From positions 1-25,000 of the forward strand of contig CAUYUJ010000656.1 in assembly GCA_963575745.1 (NCBI GenBank): 25,000 nucleotides of DNA, given 5' to 3'. The stretch comes from Prorocentrum cordatum. Its lineage: Eukaryota; Sar; Dinophyceae; Prorocentrales; Prorocentraceae. Below the pieces are notes generated by a model, which was not told the DNA's origin, ran no database searches, and was given only the letters and a program-made list of their open reading frames with translations. A program made the translations under genes and the position numbers. Positions 24,999 through 25,000 of this stretch are shown here, one piece after another; position 1 is the first letter of the stretch; each line of letters starts with the position of its first letter.

Positions 24999-25000
24999 AG

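Larger units (their letters stand above)
21666..25000 (+). mobile_element. Penelope-like retroelement, copy B (degenerate, cut by window edge)
   Basis: Direct repeat of copy A, offset about 3.6 kb at the 5' end and about 3.53 kb at motif C, with all parts in the same order. It begins immediately after the RT thumb of copy A, so the two are head to tail. It ends in this window at the KPIW block, before the SEHPRGVH region. Many frameshifts. Its motif A, B and C residues are better kept than those of copy A. Confidence 0.75.

Overview
The window looks like nuclear DNA of a dinoflagellate or a similarly repeat-rich protist. I infer this from style: GC-rich unique DNA, very long triplet, pentamer and hexamer arrays, many fold-back (inverted-repeat) elements, degenerate reverse-transcriptase elements, and very little recognisable coding sequence. 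No spliced-leader relic, rRNA or tRNA gene was seen, so the assignment is an inference from composition and repeat content only. Long 'proteins' of poly-Val, poly-Leu, poly-Thr, poly-Glu or Asp/Met-rich type are just triplet repeats read in frame and are not annotated as genes.

Layout. 1-3470: (TAG)n arrays, then three direct copies of a composite unit (about 41-bp subrepeats, a unique tail and a length-variable TTG array). 3480-6130: dispersed repeats, two GGA arrays, an 80-bp minisatellite and small fold-backs. 6130-14000: the region densest in small non-autonomous elements. These include a 167-bp near-perfect palindrome with a 5-bp target duplication, two copies of a 165-bp terminal-inverted-repeat (TIR) element, one with a perfect 9-bp target duplication, a second TIR family (CATCGCTCGGACGT), several fold-backs, and at least six copies of one GC-rich dispersed family. 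A 1.1-kb GAT array lies at 9228-10372. 14000-16370: a CT-rich minisatellite, an array that drifts from GCTTA to GCATA to AAAGC, a TAGATG hexamer array, and long CTA and GAG arrays.

16380-17890 is the best candidate host gene, on the plus strand. One exon encodes a charged coiled coil, followed by a GT-AG intron and further GC3-rich coding sequence that changes frame at least once. The gene model cannot be closed from the sequence alone.

18067-25000 holds two direct, abutting copies (offset about 3.6 kb) of a retroelement. Each has a long 5' leader, an unrecognised ORF1 of at least 200 residues, a Gly/Arg/Lys-rich basic segment, and a reverse transcriptase whose blocks (TDKGGG, DVKDFF, GMGMNHSGELSDA, RFNDD, then SEHPRGVHASWP) resemble Penelope-like elements. 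Both copies carry stops and frameshifts. Copy B starts exactly where the RT C-terminal region of copy A ends, and it runs off the window edge.
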